Of a DNA stretch of 64,000 bases, positions 17,080 through 26,076 are shown one piece after another. A program made the translations under genes and the position numbers. Source of the DNA: Sulfuricurvum sp. (GTDB lineage: Bacteria; Campylobacterota; Campylobacteria; Campylobacterales; Sulfurimonadaceae); contig NZ_JAQTUH010000005.1 of assembly GCF_028710345.1 (NCBI RefSeq), positions 62,001 to 126,000 on the forward strand, in the 5' to 3' direction. Position 1 is the first letter of the stretch, and the number at the start of each line of letters is the position of its first letter. Under the pieces are notes generated by a model. That model ran no database searches. It had not been told where the DNA came from and saw only the letters and a program-made list of their open reading frames with translations.

Positions 17080-18345
17080 ATGCAAACGAACCTCTCTTTT
17101 AAACAAAAACAACTCCCTCGACTTTCGATGCAAACATGGTTACCACTTCTCCAATGCTCACTTAACGATCTCGAAAAACATTTGCAAGTTATTACCAATG
17201 AAAACCCTTGTTTAGAGGTGCGTTCAGGGTTCGAAGAATCTAACTCTCAAGTGGGTGGTTCTTCAGCATACGGAGCTTTTCAAAGCTATGTTTCTAACGC
17301 CTCCAGCGATCAAATCGAATGGTTAAGTATCTCCTCTACCTCTTTGTATGAAAAACTGGATGAACAAGTTGTAGCTCCCCTTTTTCCAACACCGATTTCT
17401 CAAAAAATTGCTCGTCAAATTATCTATTATATTAACGAAGAGGGGTATTTTGAAGGTTCAATCGAAGAGGTAGCACAGCAATGCGATACTGATCCGCATA
17501 CGGTAGAGAGGGTGCGTCAACGTTTTGCCCATTTGGAACCTTCCGGTGTGGGTGCAGTAGATTATAAAGAGTCATTTTTATTTCAGCTAAACGATTACGA
17601 ACTTGATGATGAACTCTCTATTTTACTCGGTGCTATGATTTTACAGTTTGATAAAATGGAAAAATTTATCAATCACCCTAGGTTACACGATGCTAAACAT
17701 GTGTTACAGCATCTCAAAAACCCACCTGCGTTAGAGTATATGGAACCCGAAGCACAAATCACCCCCGATTTGTTTATCGAATTTGCAGGTTCAGAACTCA
17801 ATATCCGTATCAATCATGCCTTTTATCCCGATTTACAAGTGAACTTGATTGATAAATACGACAACTTTGCAAAACAAAAGTTCAAAGAGGCACGGGAACT
17901 GGTCAAACTGCTTGATCTTCGAAAAGCGACACTTTATAACGTTGCACTCGTTTTACTCGAAAAGCAATACAGCTTTTTTATGGGGGGAGAACTCAAACCG
18001 CTCCGACTCCAAGACGTTGCCGATGAGTTAGGATTTAATGAATCGACGATATCCCGTGCGATTGCTGATAAATATATCCAAACCGAGCGGGGATTGTACG
18101 CGTTCAAAGATTTTTTCTCCAACTCTATCGGAGAAGTATCAACCTCAGAGATCAAACATTTCTTGCAACGTCTCGTTAGCAGTGAGGATAAAGAGAATCC
18201 TTTTAGTGATAAAGATCTCCATGAGACGATTGAAAACCGTTTTGGAGTCAAGATGGTACGCCGTGTTATCGCCAAATACCGTCAAGAACTCGATATTCCC
18301 TCCTACAAAGAACGGGCATTTTTGTATAAGTTGGAGTTGCTCTAA
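17080..18345 (+). CDS. rpoN: RNA polymerase sigma-54 factor, nif-linked copy
   Basis: A 421-aa RpoN. An N-terminal Region I (residues about 5-47, LSFKQKQLPRL through LEVITNENPCLEV-like sequence) is followed by a short linker, the core-binding domain, a helix-turn-helix near 305 (LQDVADELGFNESTISRAI) and the RpoN box at about 395-404 (VRRVIAKYRQ; the usual form is ARRTVAKYRE). The box contacts the -24 element; the change of Ala and Thr to Val here is notable because local promoters also vary at -24. Its place inside the nif cluster, with a sigma54-type promoter of its own, suggests a dedicated copy beside a flagellar one elsewhere; that second copy is not visible here. Confidence 0.93.
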   Translation: MQTNLSFKQKQLPRLSMQTWLPLLQCSLNDLEKHLQVITNENPCLEVRSGFEESNSQVGGSSAYGAFQSYVSNASSDQIEWLSISSTSLYEKLDEQVVAPLFPTPISQKIARQIIYYINEEGYFEGSIEEVAQQCDTDPHTVERVRQRFAHLEPSGVGAVDYKESFLFQLNDYELDDELSILLGAMILQFDKMEKFINHPRLHDAKHVLQHLKNPPALEYMEPEAQITPDLFIEFAGSELNIRINHAFYPDLQVNLIDKYDNFAKQKFKEARELVKLLDLRKATLYNVALVLLEKQYSFFMGGELKPLRLQDVADELGFNESTISRAIADKYIQTERGLYAFKDFFSNSIGEVSTSEIKHFLQRLVSSEDKENPFSDKDLHETIENRFGVKMVRRVIAKYRQELDIPSYKERAFLYKLELL

Positions 18346-18617
18346 TAAACTTCGTCGTGGGTTCCGATATTGAGCGGGATGATGATTTTATCTACAACGA
18401 TAAAATCCATGATGATTCGGTACTCGATATTGATAGATACAGAGTAATATTCGTGTAACTCTCCGTTCAATTTATGAAGTCGTAAAGAGGGGTGATAGGG
18501 ATTTTCTCTCAAAATCTGTATGGTTTTATCGTATCGAGATGCCATATCCTTATGACGTTTGATAAACTTTCTGACTCTTTTTTGATAATCGTCGGTTAAA
18601 TGGATGTTATAGCTCAT
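18342..18617 (-). CDS. RelE/YafQ/YoeB-type toxin
   Basis: A 91-aa protein with the size and pattern of RelE-superfamily mRNA interferases: basic helices (YQKRVRKFIKRHKDM), a middle LHKLNGELHEYYSVSI strand segment, EYRIIMDF, and the C-terminal IGTHDEVY ending seen in this superfamily. These toxins cut mRNA at the ribosome until bound by their antitoxin. It overlaps the upstream antitoxin gene by 11 bases and its end overlaps the rpoN stop by 4 bases on the other strand. Confidence 0.87.
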   Translation of the reverse strand: MSYNIHLTDDYQKRVRKFIKRHKDMASRYDKTIQILRENPYHPSLRLHKLNGELHEYYSVSINIEYRIIMDFIVVDKIIIPLNIGTHDEVY

Positions 18618-18867
18618 TTACTAACTCGTGGATCTCACGTAGATGTGCATCCACATCAGTGGTATAACGTCCTGCCGCAATATCCGCCATCGCTTGGGTG
18701 TATGCTTTATCGAGTTCCATAGCGCGTAGTTCTTTATAGCGTTCCATATCGATCACGACGTATTTGTTTTTACCGCGCACGTTTATGATGACCTCTTCGG
18801 CTTTTTCGAAAAGTTTATCAAAGAGTGAAACCCCTTTGGTCTTGACTTCATTCGCCATTACTACCAT
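18607..18867 (-). CDS. Phd/YefM-type antitoxin
   Basis: An 86-aa protein with an N-terminal DNA-binding Phd/YefM fold (GVSLFDKLFEKAEEVIINVRG, KYVVIDMERYKELRAME) and a charged C-terminal helix that would wrap the toxin. The ATG at 18867 has AAGGAG eight bases upstream; the internal ATG at 18858 has none. A 16-bp perfect palindrome just upstream is a likely self-repression operator. The usual role is to neutralise the downstream toxin and repress the pair. Confidence 0.88.
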   Translation of the reverse strand: MVVMANEVKTKGVSLFDKLFEKAEEVIINVRGKNKYVVIDMERYKELRAMELDKAYTQAMADIAAGRYTTDVDAHLREIHELVNEL

Positions 18868-18877
18868 AATCGTCTCC

Positions 18878-18893
18878 TTAATAGTACTATTAA
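18878..18893 (-). promoter_or_regulatory. Palindromic operator of the toxin-antitoxin pair
   Basis: TTAATAGTACTATTAA is a perfect 16-bp palindrome located 11 bases before the antitoxin start. Phd/YefM antitoxins bind such palindromes to repress their own operon. The role is inferred from position and symmetry. Confidence 0.65.
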
Positions 18894-18948
18894 TAGAATT
18901 ATACAGAGTATTTTTGGCTTTTATCTTAAATGGATTAGATACTTTATA

Positions 18949-19929
18949 TTATTTTAATACAATAGAATTGTATAAATCTTTTTTGAGCTTATATAATAGT
19001 TCTTTCTTTTTATCCATAAATTCATACTCATAAAATACAAGTTTTTTAATGTCAGAGGTTGAAAGACCTATTGTATATTCAGCAATATCTTCAATTTTGG
19101 ATTGCCTATATTTTTGGTTTTTTTCAAGAATAGTACTTAATACTTCTGTATGTGAGGCATATATTTCTTGAATTAAAAATGTTTCAAGATGCGTCTTATA
19201 AGCTGTATTGGTTATTAAATCAGCATAGTTATTGATATAAATTTTATGCGTATAGGGATCAAAATCAAACTCGATTTTATCAAATATTGTTTGTGGCGGA
19301 TATATCGATGATTTATAAAAGTCAATATTTTTTTTTGATCTCTGGTTACAGAATAAACATGATGGAATTAAATTTGAAAGTGTAACAGCTAAAAATGGAT
19401 ATCGAGATTTTGGATAAAAATGATCTAAATCAGGTGTAATATTTCGAGAACCATCTTGTGATTCTATGACTCCGATATAGCTTCTGTGGCAATATGGACA
19501 GACAAACAAATTACTTGATTGAATTAATTTTTTTCCATGTACACTTCTCATGTTTTGATACATTTTTGAATATTTGTTAATGATGAATTTTTTTATACAT
19601 TTTACTTGTTCATCAATATTCATTAAACTGTGATTACAGTCAATATTTTCAGGCGTCATTATAAAAATATCTCTCGATTGATTCCCGAATTGATTGATTA
19701 AACTAGTAAAAAATGTTTCAATAGTTGAAGCATTATTGGATTGTTCTGAAAATAACACATCTGGTTTTATTTTTCCATTTTCTTCAAATGATAAATTTAG
19801 TAAAAAATCTTTTGTTGTTTGTAGCATAGTATTATATGATGGGTCATTGAGAATTTGTATTGAGTCATAATCATTTTTATGAAAATATTCAACTAATTTG
19901 TTTTGGTACTGTGCATCTATTGTTATCAT
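18949..19929 (-). CDS. HNH endonuclease, Septu PtuB-like partner
   Basis: A 326-aa protein with a zinc-finger type HNH nuclease in residues about 145-205: CPYC, then DLDHFYPKSRYPFLAV with the Asp-His pair, SNLIPSCLFCNQRSKK with the second Cys pair. This is the pattern of HNH nucleases paired with AAA/ABC ATPases in Septu-type anti-phage systems. It starts 3 bases after the ATPase stop. The gene is clearly more AT-rich than the nif genes on either side, as expected for a transferred defence module. The flanking N- and C-terminal helices are unassigned. Confidence 0.82.
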   Translation of the reverse strand: MITIDAQYQNKLVEYFHKNDYDSIQILNDPSYNTMLQTTKDFLLNLSFEENGKIKPDVLFSEQSNNASTIETFFTSLINQFGNQSRDIFIMTPENIDCNHSLMNIDEQVKCIKKFIINKYSKMYQNMRSVHGKKLIQSSNLFVCPYCHRSYIGVIESQDGSRNITPDLDHFYPKSRYPFLAVTLSNLIPSCLFCNQRSKKNIDFYKSSIYPPQTIFDKIEFDFDPYTHKIYINNYADLITNTAYKTHLETFLIQEIYASHTEVLSTILEKNQKYRQSKIEDIAEYTIGLSTSDIKKLVFYEYEFMDKKKELLYKLKKDLYNSIVLK

Positions 19930-19931
19930 AT

Positions 19932-21986
19932 TTAGCGACTATCTTGTAAATATAAATACATCTTGTTGATATGCTGTCTCACGACTTCTTCACCAATATT
20001 GTCAATAATTTTTCTTGCTTCAGAAAAAAATGTTTCATTTCGATAATTTGCAAAATACTTGTTTCTTACTATTCTGTCATATTGAGTAATTAATTCAGGT
20101 GCTTGACCAGATAAAAACTTCTCTGTTTTTTCAATTAATTCTATATTTTCACTATCTCGATTTTTTATATCTGCATACATCAAATCTAAGAAGTCTCTTA
20201 ACATAAAAAAGTTTGATTCACTTTTCGCTTTTTTTAATACAAAAAGAAAATATAAGAACTCTGATAAATCTTTGATAATCGATTCGCTGAAAGCTCCTAT
20301 CGTGTTACTTACATAGAAATCATCTTTAAAAATATCAAAGATATTGCCGCCAAAAGTTTTTGTTTCTTTGCCAGTTTCACCTAGATAAATAATATTTTGA
20401 TCATATATGTCACTTACTACAAAAGGTGAATGTGTTGCAATGACAAATTGAAGATTGATTGGAAATTCACCGTAATTGAAAAAATCATTTAAACGTTTGA
20501 TGAACATTCTTTGCCATTCTGGATGTAAATGTAATTCCACTTCGTCAATAAGTATTAAAAATGTTTTGTTTGAGACATCGTTATAAGTTTCATCTTGTTT
20601 CTGTATCTCATATATTTCATTGATCCTACCAACAATATTTGCAAAATATGACAGTAGTGTTCTTTCGCCGGAACTTAGTTTGAAAAAATCAATTTTATTT
20701 TCATTATCTTTTTTTCTAAGATTAATGCTAAAGTCAATTACATCCATGATACTAAGCGATTTTAGGAGTTTTAATAAATCATATATTTGTTGTTCTTTTA
20801 TTATTTTCTCTAATTTGGAAGGATCTTTTAACTCCTCTAATTTTAAATATTTGTCTTTATTTAATACAAGATTTTTTATCATGGCATAGTTCACATATTC
20901 AAAAATCATATTCTTCTCTATAAACGATTCTAAATCATCTAAAGCGTTTTGTACGACTTCAAGAATATCTTTGTTCTTATTAGCATCATTTCGCAATATT
21001 GCAAGGTGAAGAAAAACCATAAAATCATTAGGTTCACTAAGTTTTAAATTTTTTAATAAAATCATATTTAGGAATTCAGCATCGAGTTTGCTTACTAAAA
21101 ACATTTGATAACGGTTGTTTATCATCTCAATAATCTGACTATACTTATTTTCATCTATACCAAATAGCTCTAGTTGCATATTTTTTTCAATTAATTCAGT
21201 GTATTTTGGGAACTTTATATTGGTATAAACATATGAGGAATTAGTATTGAAAAATATATTTTCAAAAAAATAGCCAAACTGATTTATTAAGTTTTTGCTA
21301 TTTTCATTAAAAAATAAATTAAGCAGGTTAATAATGGTCATATATTCGTATTTTACATCGTTAGTTTCAACTTGATTAATACCAATGTATTTAAATCGTT
21401 TGACATAATGTTCTCTCATCTCAGGAGAAGAAGATAGCCTTTGTTTCAAAAGAGAATATATCCTATCAAATGGCGAAAGACTATGAAAAATAAGATTCAT
21501 TTGAAAAGGCAAAACAGAAAATTTATCGTTTCTAAGATTATATTTCGTATTTTTATCTTCTTCTCTTTTATTTTGTGTATAAGTATTTTTATATATATCT
21601 TTACTTGTACCATCTAAGTTTATTTGCCATGCATGTGCATTGTTAATATAACTTTCTATAAAAAAATTATCTGTTGAATTGTCATAAAAAAGAAAATGAA
21701 GTTTATCTTTTAACAATTCCCCATCTAATCTCCAAAGTAATGAAGCAATGAGTAACTCAAAAAAAGTAGTTTTTCCTATTCCATTTTTTCCAACAATACA
21801 TGTAATATTTGAAATAGAGTTATTAAATGGATGATGATAGTCAGTATTATGTTTTAAGCGAATATTTCTAATATAGTTTACTGGATTTGGATTGAATTCT
21901 TCTACAATGAATTCGTTATCGAATTGGTATCCGCCTTTAGGTATATGTTTGTAGTCATCTTCTAAAAAAAAATATAATAATTTCAA
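19932..21986 (-). CDS. AAA/ABC-type ATPase, Septu PtuA-like
   Basis: A 684-aa ATPase starting at TTG (21986); the nearby ATG at 21991 closes after one codon. Walker A is GKNGIGKTT near residue 68, the ABC signature region LSSGERTLLSYF is near 443, Walker B LILIDEVELHLHPEWQ near 484, and the H-loop region FVIATHSPFVVSD near 521. A long poorly conserved insert lies between Walker A and the signature. This AAA_15/AAA_21 architecture next to an HNH nuclease fits Septu. No toxin or nuclease domain is seen in the ATPase itself. AT-rich and lysine-rich compared with neighbours. Confidence 0.82.
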   Translation of the reverse strand: MKLLYFFLEDDYKHIPKGGYQFDNEFIVEEFNPNPVNYIRNIRLKHNTDYHHPFNNSISNITCIVGKNGIGKTTFFELLIASLLWRLDGELLKDKLHFLFYDNSTDNFFIESYINNAHAWQINLDGTSKDIYKNTYTQNKREEDKNTKYNLRNDKFSVLPFQMNLIFHSLSPFDRIYSLLKQRLSSSPEMREHYVKRFKYIGINQVETNDVKYEYMTIINLLNLFFNENSKNLINQFGYFFENIFFNTNSSYVYTNIKFPKYTELIEKNMQLELFGIDENKYSQIIEMINNRYQMFLVSKLDAEFLNMILLKNLKLSEPNDFMVFLHLAILRNDANKNKDILEVVQNALDDLESFIEKNMIFEYVNYAMIKNLVLNKDKYLKLEELKDPSKLEKIIKEQQIYDLLKLLKSLSIMDVIDFSINLRKKDNENKIDFFKLSSGERTLLSYFANIVGRINEIYEIQKQDETYNDVSNKTFLILIDEVELHLHPEWQRMFIKRLNDFFNYGEFPINLQFVIATHSPFVVSDIYDQNIIYLGETGKETKTFGGNIFDIFKDDFYVSNTIGAFSESIIKDLSEFLYFLFVLKKAKSESNFFMLRDFLDLMYADIKNRDSENIELIEKTEKFLSGQAPELITQYDRIVRNKYFANYRNETFFSEARKIIDNIGEEVVRQHINKMYLYLQDSR

Positions 21987-22030
21987 TACATTTTCTCCAT
22001 CTTAATATTCATTTCAATACCAATTCGCTA

Positions 22031-22969
22031 TCAGCTTTGATTCTCAAAAAGGGGAGAGGAGGAGACATAAGGCACTTTTGCGCTGGGGGTCTCTTTGGAA
22101 GTTTTTTCGAGATGAACGTCTTGATCGTCGAAGAAAATATCCGCTTGAAATGCCTTTACGATTTCGTATTTATCGACACCTCCTAGGAAAAAGGCTTCAT
22201 CGATACGGACTCCCCACTCGTTGAGTGTCCGTATAACCCTCTCATGGGCGGGAGAGTTGCGGGCGGTGATGAGGGCGGTGATGAGGGCGGTTCGGATCGG
22301 GGCAGAGGTATTATCTGGAAAATGAGTTTGGATTTTGGAGATAACCCGTAGTAATTTGGCGAATGGTCCATCGGGGAGTGATTTGCTGACGTTCTCTTTT
22401 TCGTGTGCGATGAAGGCATCGAGCCCTTGGAGTTTGTAGATTTGTTCCGATTCGTCTGAAAATAAAACGGCATCTCCGTCAAACGCGATGCGCACTTGAT
22501 GAGAAAGGGTCATTTGTCGATCTCCCTCGAACGGTAAAATCCTCGCAGCGGCTATCCCGACATCGATCGCATCACGCACATCGTCTTCGTAGGCGGATAA
22601 AAAGAGATCGACTTTAAACGGTAATAGATATTTGGAGATTTTTTCTCCACCCGTCCATGCGGATCGAACGATATCGAGGTTGTACGCTTCTATCGATTTG
22701 GTGATCCGTAAACTGGTGGCGGCATTGTTGCGTGAGATGATAATGACTTCGATGTGTTTTCCATCATCAAACAGGGTATTGATCGCTAAAAAGTTGTTGA
22801 CGAGATCGAAGGCGGTGCCGGGTTTCAGGATATCATGCTCTTTTTCGAGCTGATGTTGGTAGTACTCTTTTAGCCCTTGTTTCTCAAAAATTCTATTTTC
22901 TTCTTCTAAAGAGAACAATGCACGCGAAGAGATGGCAATAACCAGTTTGTTTTCTAAATCATACCCCAT
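22031..22969 (-). CDS. Cytosolic 5'-nucleotidase (NT5C1-like)
   Basis: A 312-aa protein matching the bacterial 5'-nucleotidase family related to eukaryotic cN-I: KLVIAISSRALFSLEEENRIF at the start, VIIISRNNAATSLRITKSIE near 77, the acidic VRIAFDGDAVLFSDESE near 157, and EAFFLGGVDKYEIVKAF near 257. These enzymes dephosphorylate nucleoside monophosphates. The gene lies 45 bases upstream of the ATPase of the defence pair on the same strand, but its base composition is like the core genome, so it marks the edge of the island. Confidence 0.87.
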   Translation of the reverse strand: MGYDLENKLVIAISSRALFSLEEENRIFEKQGLKEYYQHQLEKEHDILKPGTAFDLVNNFLAINTLFDDGKHIEVIIISRNNAATSLRITKSIEAYNLDIVRSAWTGGEKISKYLLPFKVDLFLSAYEDDVRDAIDVGIAAARILPFEGDRQMTLSHQVRIAFDGDAVLFSDESEQIYKLQGLDAFIAHEKENVSKSLPDGPFAKLLRVISKIQTHFPDNTSAPIRTALITALITARNSPAHERVIRTLNEWGVRIDEAFFLGGVDKYEIVKAFQADIFFDDQDVHLEKTSKETPSAKVPYVSSSPLFENQS

Positions 22970-23069
22970 TTGGTAGCCTTATCGTTGTATGATGAATTCA
23001 TGAGTGGAAGAGATTACCTCATACTCCATAACAAAAATTCATAATGAGAGATTATATCGTATAAAAAAC

Positions 23070-25337
23070 TTACTTCGCTACCACTTTATTTCTTCCTGTT
23101 TCTTTCGCCTGATACAATGCATCATCCACATTTTTAAATAGTGCTTCAAGCGGTTGGTCATCGGAATATTGGCTCACTCCGAAACTGGCGGTTTTATTCA
23201 TGATAATAGAAAATTTGTGTGCCATAATGGTGGCTCTAAGATTCTCAGCGAGTGCCGTTGCTCCTCGTAGATCGGTGTGAGGACAAATAATAAGAAACTC
23301 TTCTCCACCCCAGCGACCTACAAAATCAGTTTTACGTATATTGTCGGAGATAGTCTGTGCAAACTCTTGCAAAATCAAATCTCCCGTTTGGTGTCCAAAG
23401 TGGTCATTAACATCTTTGAAGAGGTCAATATCAGCCAAAATAATAGAAAAAGGCTGTTTGTGTCGGTTGGCTCGCAACTGTTCGCTTAAGAGCATTTCAT
23501 CAATTTTTACCCGATTGGCTAAACCAGTGAGTTTATCGGTTTCAGCATTATTTTTAAAGATCATTTGCTCATCAATATTTTCATAAAAAGCGATATATCC
23601 AACGATAGTATGATTGTGATCATATTCGGGAAGAATTGTGACACGGTACCAGTGGGGTTCGTTTTCGAAATTTTTATTGAGCACTTCAAAAGTGTAGGTT
23701 CTCTCTGAAGCGATTGCACTCCATATCTCTTTGTAAAGATGTTTTGGGGTGAAATCTGATTTGAGAATACTGATGGGTTCACCGATAATTTGTTCTTTTT
23801 TGCATTTGATTTGGTGAAGAAAACTCGTGCTGATATCGGTAACAAACCCTTGTAAATTGACTTTTAAAAATGATACGTAGTTGTCGATAATATTAAGTAG
23901 CTGTGTATTTTTACTCAAAGATTCTTGTAGTTTTTGTTCGGTATTTTTTTGCTCAGTTATGTCAAATGCTACTCCCATTGCTTCATTGGGAGTATTTTTT
24001 AATGCGGTTAAACTGGCGATTAAAATAACTGGCGTTCCATCTTTTTTAATAGCTTTGATTTCGGATGAATATATCCCCTCAATTGGGAGTGAGAGGGTAC
24101 ATTGATCTCCGTATTTTTGGTATTCCTCTTCGTCAAAATAGATAATACGGGTAGGTTTTCCCTGAAGTTCACCCCGTTCATATCCCAAAATAGTTTCAAA
24201 AGTTTCATTTGTCCAGACAAAATGTCTATTTTTGATATGGACGAAACCGGTTGTTTTAACTTCGAGCAATGCTTGTTGCTCATCAAGTGTCTCTTGTAAG
24301 AGTTTACGACTTTCTGCAAGTTTCGTAAATAATCTTGATCGTGATTCGAGCACTTTTCGGATCATCCCTGACAAAAACCAGCTCACAAAAAAAGAGAGGA
24401 TGAGAACGATGAGACTGATAATTAAATACTCATTATAGGTATTGGCATCCTCTTTGGCAAGGTAGCTTTTTTTGAGTTGTAAGATCAAAAATAGCTCATC
24501 ATCAAGAGGAATATTGAGTTTCCGTGCTACGATTGAATCGTCTTGGTAGAGTGTACTGGTGAGGATTGCTTGGATTTGTTGTGGAAATTCGGTATGGATG
24601 TTGTATTGTGGAGATTGATAAAAGCCCCAGTTTTTATTTTTTTGATAGTGGATGAGCGGATATCCCGCTTTGTCTGTCAAAATCATATCGTACAGGGGCG
24701 CATTAAAAAATTGATCTAAAAAAGAGGACATAAAATAGTTGACGATAAGGATGCCGTTAAAGTGTCCATTGTTATCAGAGATTGGATATATAGCGCGTAG
24801 GGTAGGTTTATAAGGCTTTTCTACCTGATTATGTTCGATGTTGAGATCGAGTTTAGAGAACCATACTTTATTAAGCGGTTTGTATAGAGAATGGGAAAAA
24901 TAGTAGCGATCTGCTTTATTTTGAAGTTTATTTTGCTCAACGACAAAGGGAGTATCACCAATCGTTTGACGATCAACACGAATCTTTTCCATACCACTTT
25001 TATCTATGTAACGTAATTGCATGATAAGTGAGTTACTTTTTGCCAAGGTAAAGAATAGTGGTTCAATATCGATATTTTGATGTACTAAATAGTTTTGAAA
25101 GGGTTTCGATTCAGCTATACCGCTTAGGAGGTTGTTGGATTCAGAGAGAAAATTTTTAAAATAGGTTTCACGCTCGACCGTTTTTCCCACTGCATTGTTG
25201 AGAGCAGTTTTTTTGACTTGCGCTGAAAAGAGAAGGCGATCAGTGCCAATAAATAAAATAATTAGAATGGCTGAGAATATAAAAAAGACAAAAGTGATGG
25301 TGAGTCGTTTCGGGAGTATATGTTTCATTATCTTCAA
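23070..25337 (-). CDS. Membrane diguanylate cyclase with extracytoplasmic sensor and PAS domains
   Basis: A 755-aa protein. Membrane segments at about residues 12-30 and 303-325 bracket a periplasmic sensor region of Cache type. Two PAS domains follow (about 355-465 and 480-590), then a GGDEF domain (about 595-755) with RWGGEEFLIICPH and an RxxD inhibitory site (RKTD) five residues before it. It should make c-di-GMP and be feedback inhibited. It is divergent from nothing nearby that suggests its signal; the ligand is unknown. Confidence 0.9.
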   Translation of the reverse strand: MKIMKHILPKRLTITFVFFIFSAILIILFIGTDRLLFSAQVKKTALNNAVGKTVERETYFKNFLSESNNLLSGIAESKPFQNYLVHQNIDIEPLFFTLAKSNSLIMQLRYIDKSGMEKIRVDRQTIGDTPFVVEQNKLQNKADRYYFSHSLYKPLNKVWFSKLDLNIEHNQVEKPYKPTLRAIYPISDNNGHFNGILIVNYFMSSFLDQFFNAPLYDMILTDKAGYPLIHYQKNKNWGFYQSPQYNIHTEFPQQIQAILTSTLYQDDSIVARKLNIPLDDELFLILQLKKSYLAKEDANTYNEYLIISLIVLILSFFVSWFLSGMIRKVLESRSRLFTKLAESRKLLQETLDEQQALLEVKTTGFVHIKNRHFVWTNETFETILGYERGELQGKPTRIIYFDEEEYQKYGDQCTLSLPIEGIYSSEIKAIKKDGTPVILIASLTALKNTPNEAMGVAFDITEQKNTEQKLQESLSKNTQLLNIIDNYVSFLKVNLQGFVTDISTSFLHQIKCKKEQIIGEPISILKSDFTPKHLYKEIWSAIASERTYTFEVLNKNFENEPHWYRVTILPEYDHNHTIVGYIAFYENIDEQMIFKNNAETDKLTGLANRVKIDEMLLSEQLRANRHKQPFSIILADIDLFKDVNDHFGHQTGDLILQEFAQTISDNIRKTDFVGRWGGEEFLIICPHTDLRGATALAENLRATIMAHKFSIIMNKTASFGVSQYSDDQPLEALFKNVDDALYQAKETGRNKVVAK

Positions 25338-25406
25338 ATTGTACCGTTATATGGCTTTATAATAGGATATAAAGAGGTAAAAAATGGTGAAAGTGTGTAG
25401 TATTTA

Positions 25407-25423
25407 CTCCGTAATATACGGAG
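25407..25423 (-). terminator. Hairpin after the PII gene
   Basis: CTCCGT-AATAT-ACGGAG, a 6-bp perfect stem with a 5-base loop, lies 9 bases past the PII stop. No strong T run follows on the minus strand, so it is only a possible terminator. Confidence 0.35.
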
Positions 25424-25431
25424 AAATAGGA

Positions 25432-25827
25432 TTAGCTCGAGGGAGTATCGACGGCAGTAAAAAAGGTGTTACTTTTTGGAGTGGTACGAGGTGCGGGTTG
25501 AGCGAGAGCAGATTCATCTTTCTCACCTGTACGGATACGTTCAACTTCGAGCACCGGCGTGACCCACATTTTTCCTGCACCGTGACCTAAATCTTGAGTA
25601 TGAGCGCGGATGCATTCCATAGCAGTTTTTTTGTGGTTATCATCGGAAACGACGATTAAAAGCATCACTTTTGGAAATAAATCGGGTGCATTGTTTTTCT
25701 CAGCAATACCGAGTGAACCTTTCCCGATAACATCCATTACGGTTACCCCTTCAATTTCGTTATCAAAAAGTTCTCGAAGAACATCGTTTAGGCAATGACG
25801 GTTAAATACAGCAGTAATCTGGACCAT
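25432..25827 (-). CDS. PII-family nitrogen regulatory protein without tyrosine
   Basis: A 131-aa PII-like protein; the ATG at 25827 follows AAAGGGG, so the longer in-frame start at 25863 is rejected. The second PII signature is clear: GHGAGKMWVTPVLEVERIRTGEKDES near residues 81-106. The T-loop region (about 36-52, GKGSLGIAEKNNAPDLF) is shortened, and there is no tyrosine anywhere in the protein, so the usual uridylylation at Tyr51 cannot occur. The C-terminal 25 residues are a Pro/Thr/Ser tail. PII proteins report nitrogen and energy status to transporters, enzymes or NifA. It is divergent from nifU and both have sigma54-type sites, so it is probably induced during nitrogen fixation. Confidence 0.85.
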   Translation of the reverse strand: MVQITAVFNRHCLNDVLRELFDNEIEGVTVMDVIGKGSLGIAEKNNAPDLFPKVMLLIVVSDDNHKKTAMECIRAHTQDLGHGAGKMWVTPVLEVERIRTGEKDESALAQPAPRTTPKSNTFFTAVDTPSS

Positions 25828-25933
25828 AGTGGACCCCTTTGTAATGGTTTGTTGATGTGTCATTATAAGATGAAATTGAGTGGGTGTTCACTCTCTTACT
25901 GCTTATAAAATAATCAACTTTTACAAATATCCA

Positions 25934-25949
25934 TGCATTTACTGTTCTC
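25934..25949 (-). promoter_or_regulatory. Sigma54-type promoter of the PII gene (candidate)
   Basis: On the minus strand GAGAAC-AGTAA-ATGCA, 106 bases before the PII ATG. It differs from the local TAGAAC-N5-(A/T)TGCA form by the first base. It is back to back with the nifU site 35 bases away. Confidence 0.55.
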
Positions 25950-25983
25950 AAATAAAAGTGCTACAAAAATGTCATCCCTTACC

Positions 25984-25999
25984 TAGAACACTGTTTGCA
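25984..25999 (+). promoter_or_regulatory. Sigma54-type promoter of the nifU operon
   Basis: TAGAAC-ACTGT-TTGCA, 124 bases before nifU. It is an exact match to the local variant seen before tpx, the ankyrin gene and the HicB-Sel1-Nfu gene. Confidence 0.72.
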
Positions 26000-26076
26000 A
26001 TACTCATTGGAAATACCAAAACAGAGCATGTTAATGCGATTGAGCTTACTGCTGAAGTAAACTTAGCGTTAGCGTA

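Noticed and set aside
22180-22482. Open frame antisense or out of frame in the 5'-nucleotidase gene
   Set aside because: The nucleotidase frame has clear family motifs; the alternative frame is low-complexity Pro/Ser/Thr.
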